Shown: positions 6,474-7,798 of the stretch, piece by piece
Position numbering within the stretch: position 1 is the first letter of the stretch
How the letters are laid out: each line of letters begins with the position of its first letter
Assembly (NCBI GenBank): GCA_021838585.1
Contig: JAKCDE010000041.1
Coordinates: 1-7,798, forward strand
From: Nitrospirota bacterium
GTDB lineage: Bacteria > Nitrospirota_A > Leptospirillia > Leptospirillales > Leptospirillaceae
Reading direction: 5' to 3'
Length of the DNA stretch: 7,798 nt
Program-made: the position numbers and the translations under genes
The notes under the pieces: generated by a model
Databases searched by the model: none
Seen by the model: only the letters and a program-made list of their open reading frames with translations
What the model was told of the DNA's origin: nothing

Positions 6474-7798
6474 ATGACGAAGATCCTCTCGTCGATAGGG
6501 GGCAGTCTTCTGGACAGCCTGGGACGATCGGTCAGCGCGTTCGTGGAACTCGAGACGGCGGATTCGAAGCATGTCCTGGCCGGGAAGGACGGATCCCTCG
6601 TGACGATTCTGTCCGTCGGAGGAGTGGCCTCTCTCGTGGGAGAGGCCGAGTTTTCCTCCCTTGTCGGCAAAATCGCGGACGTCCTGAACACGGCGCTTGG
6701 CCGTGGCGGGCAGATCGTCCAGCTTTCGTTTTCCCGCGACCCGCTGGAATCACGGCGGTCGGTGGGAGAAAGCCTGGAGGCGGCGGTTCGGACCTCCGGG
6801 CGGATCGGCCTCGATCTTTCCGACCTTTTCGAGGAAAAGACGAAGGTCCTTTCCGGATGGTGCGCCCAGGAGTCCGTCACAGTCGCCCTCTGGACCACGC
6901 CCGACGTGCTGCCTCCCGACTCCCGGAAAGAAGCGGTCAGGGAACGCCAGCAAGAACGGGACGACGAACGGAAAACCTCCAAATGGCGATCGGCCGCTTC
7001 CGGTCAGGACATCCATGCCGGAATCGCACGCCTCAGGGAGAAGCACCGGGCGGTAGTCTCGAACTTCGAGACGGGACTCTCCCAGGCCGGCATTCTCGTC
7101 CGGACCCTCGATTGCCACGCGGCGCTCCGGCAGATCCGGCACATGGTCGATCCGGACGTGACGCCGGAGGAATGGCGTCCCAGACTCCCCGGAGACAGAA
7201 TTCCGGTTCGCTATCCGGACCCGGGGGAGGCGTTGATCGACTGCGTCCAGTGGCCATCGGTCGCACAGCAGGTGGTCCCCCGCCCCGCCGAAGTTCTGGA
7301 CCTCGAGACGCTCCGTCTGGGGGACCGGTACATCCGGACCTTTTCTGTGACAATGCCCCAGACGAGCCCTGTTCCGTTCGGAGAACTGTTTTCGTACCTG
7401 AAGGAAATCCCCTGGAGAATCCTGTTCCGGTTCGAGGGAAACGGCATCGGAAGCCTCTCCTGGCGGCCGGTCGTCGCGCAGATCCTGTCGTTCGTCTCGG
7501 CCAGGAACAAGCAGATCGTGGCCGGAGCGGAAGATATCCGCGCCCGGGTCATGGCCGGACATCCCGTCGTCCGCATGTCCCTGGCCGTCTGCACCTGGGG
7601 GGAGGACGTCCGGGAGGTCCGTCGGAACGCGCAGATCCTCCAGCAGGCCCTGGCCTCCTGGGGAGGGGTGGAGGCGGAGGCCCGGACGGGAGACCCCTTT
7701 CTCGGCCTCGTCTCGACCGTTCCGGGGCTTTCGAAAAGTTCCGTTGCCCCTGTATTGATCGCCCCTCTTTCCGAGGTGGCCCCGACGCTTCCGGTCCG
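6474..7798 (+). CDS. IcmB/DotO/TraU-like type IVB secretion (conjugation) ATPase, N-terminal part
   Basis: The frame is open from ATG 6474 to the window end: 441 residues and no stop, so the 3' part is missing. GAGG stands 5 nt before the ATG, and an in-frame TGA at 6414 with no other start codon between fixes the start. Residues 24-50 read VELETADSK, then KDGSLVTILSVGG, the N-terminal signature I associate with IcmB/TraU (ETAD...DGSL...G). GQIVQLSFSRDP (79-90), SVTMPQTSPVPFGELFSYLK (291-310) and EIPWRILFRFEGNG (311-324) also fit that family. In Dot/Icm and IncI-type systems this VirB4-like cytoplasmic ATPase powers assembly or substrate transfer. Family members are about 1000 residues, and the Walker motifs should lie past the right edge, so ATPase function is not shown here. 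It stands 150 bp from the tRNA fragment and reads away from it. The large minus-strand frames opposite it are shadows. Confidence 0.72.
   Translation, partial: MTKILSSIGGSLLDSLGRSVSAFVELETADSKHVLAGKDGSLVTILSVGGVASLVGEAEFSSLVGKIADVLNTALGRGGQIVQLSFSRDPLESRRSVGESLEAAVRTSGRIGLDLSDLFEEKTKVLSGWCAQESVTVALWTTPDVLPPDSRKEAVRERQQERDDERKTSKWRSAASGQDIHAGIARLREKHRAVVSNFETGLSQAGILVRTLDCHAALRQIRHMVDPDVTPEEWRPRLPGDRIPVRYPDPGEALIDCVQWPSVAQQVVPRPAEVLDLETLRLGDRYIRTFSVTMPQTSPVPFGELFSYLKEIPWRILFRFEGNGIGSLSWRPVVAQILSFVSARNKQIVAGAEDIRARVMAGHPVVRMSLAVCTWGEDVREVRRNAQILQQALASWGGVEAEARTGDPFLGLVSTVPGLSKSSVAPVLIAPLSEVAPTLPV

Larger units (their letters stand above)
6278..7798. mobile_element. Putative end of an integrative conjugative element with type IVB transfer genes
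   Basis: This covers the tRNA-Gly 3' fragment as att site and everything to its right, where the only gene is an IcmB-like ATPase running off the window. A tRNA footprint next to a conjugation-type gene, plus the change in base composition at this border, supports an integrated element. No integrase or relaxase is visible. In this arrangement the integrase and intact tRNA usually sit at the opposite end. The element's extent and mobility are unknown. Confidence 0.5.

Noticed and set aside
6265..6477. A 70-codon plus-strand ORF containing ETGFEPATLALAR
   Set aside because: This peptide is the translation of the antisense strand of the tRNA-Gly T arm, a well-known false protein. The frame has no other support.
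6750..7562. A 270-codon minus-strand ORF, and another at 6368-6982
   Set aside because: Both oppose the IcmB-like frame, have low-complexity Arg/Pro/Gly-rich products and no family motifs.

Overview
The window joins two kinds of DNA. From 1 to about 5250 it is GC-rich chromosomal-type sequence with compactly packed genes. From about 5260 to 6470 it is visibly more AT-rich, gene-poor and decayed. From 6474 to the right edge it is GC-rich and coding again. Shine-Dalgarno sites (AAAGGAG, GGGAGAG) lie 5-8 nt before nearly every chosen start. The AsmA-like envelope protein and an IcmB-type secretion ATPase point to a Gram-negative bacterium. A Leptospirillum-like Nitrospirota or a proteobacterium would fit, but the sequence does not settle this.

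Left part. A CPA1-type Na+/H+ antiporter enters from the left edge as its C-terminal third. Converging on it is a three-gene minus-strand operon: aldo/keto reductase, then zinc alcohol dehydrogenase, then a carboxymuconolactone-decarboxylase-family protein (3218 down to 752). Gaps are 26 and 23 nt. A divergent AraC-family regulator (3396-4349) with an AraC_N-type sensor domain is separated from the operon by 177 bp. That intergenic region holds a perfect 9-bp inverted repeat with an 11-nt spacer. The layout parallels E. coli yqhC / yqhD-dkgA, an aldehyde-responsive detoxification locus. An aldehyde or redox stress role is therefore the best guess. Next comes a small AsmA-like membrane-anchored protein on the minus strand (4521-5246).

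Middle part. Between 5247 and 6277 there is no intact recognisable gene. It holds a broken AlbA_2/ATP-binding regulator pseudogene with an internal deletion and frame changes, one unrecognised 51-codon ORF, and a 17-nt palindrome.

Right part. At 6278-6323 (minus strand) lies the 3' 46 nt of a tRNA-Gly(GCC), from anticodon loop to encoded CCA, with no 5' half. This is the typical footprint of site-specific integration into a tRNA 3' end. From the polarity of such events, the element should lie to the right of the fragment and the original chromosomal flank to the left. The first gene to the right starts 150 bp beyond it and reads like the N-terminal 441 residues of IcmB/DotO/TraU, the VirB4-like ATPase of type IVB (Dot/Icm, IncI-like) secretion and conjugation systems. 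The simplest reading is that the window catches the distal att junction of an integrative conjugative element with a type IVB transfer apparatus. Its integrase and the intact tRNA-Gly would lie beyond the right edge.
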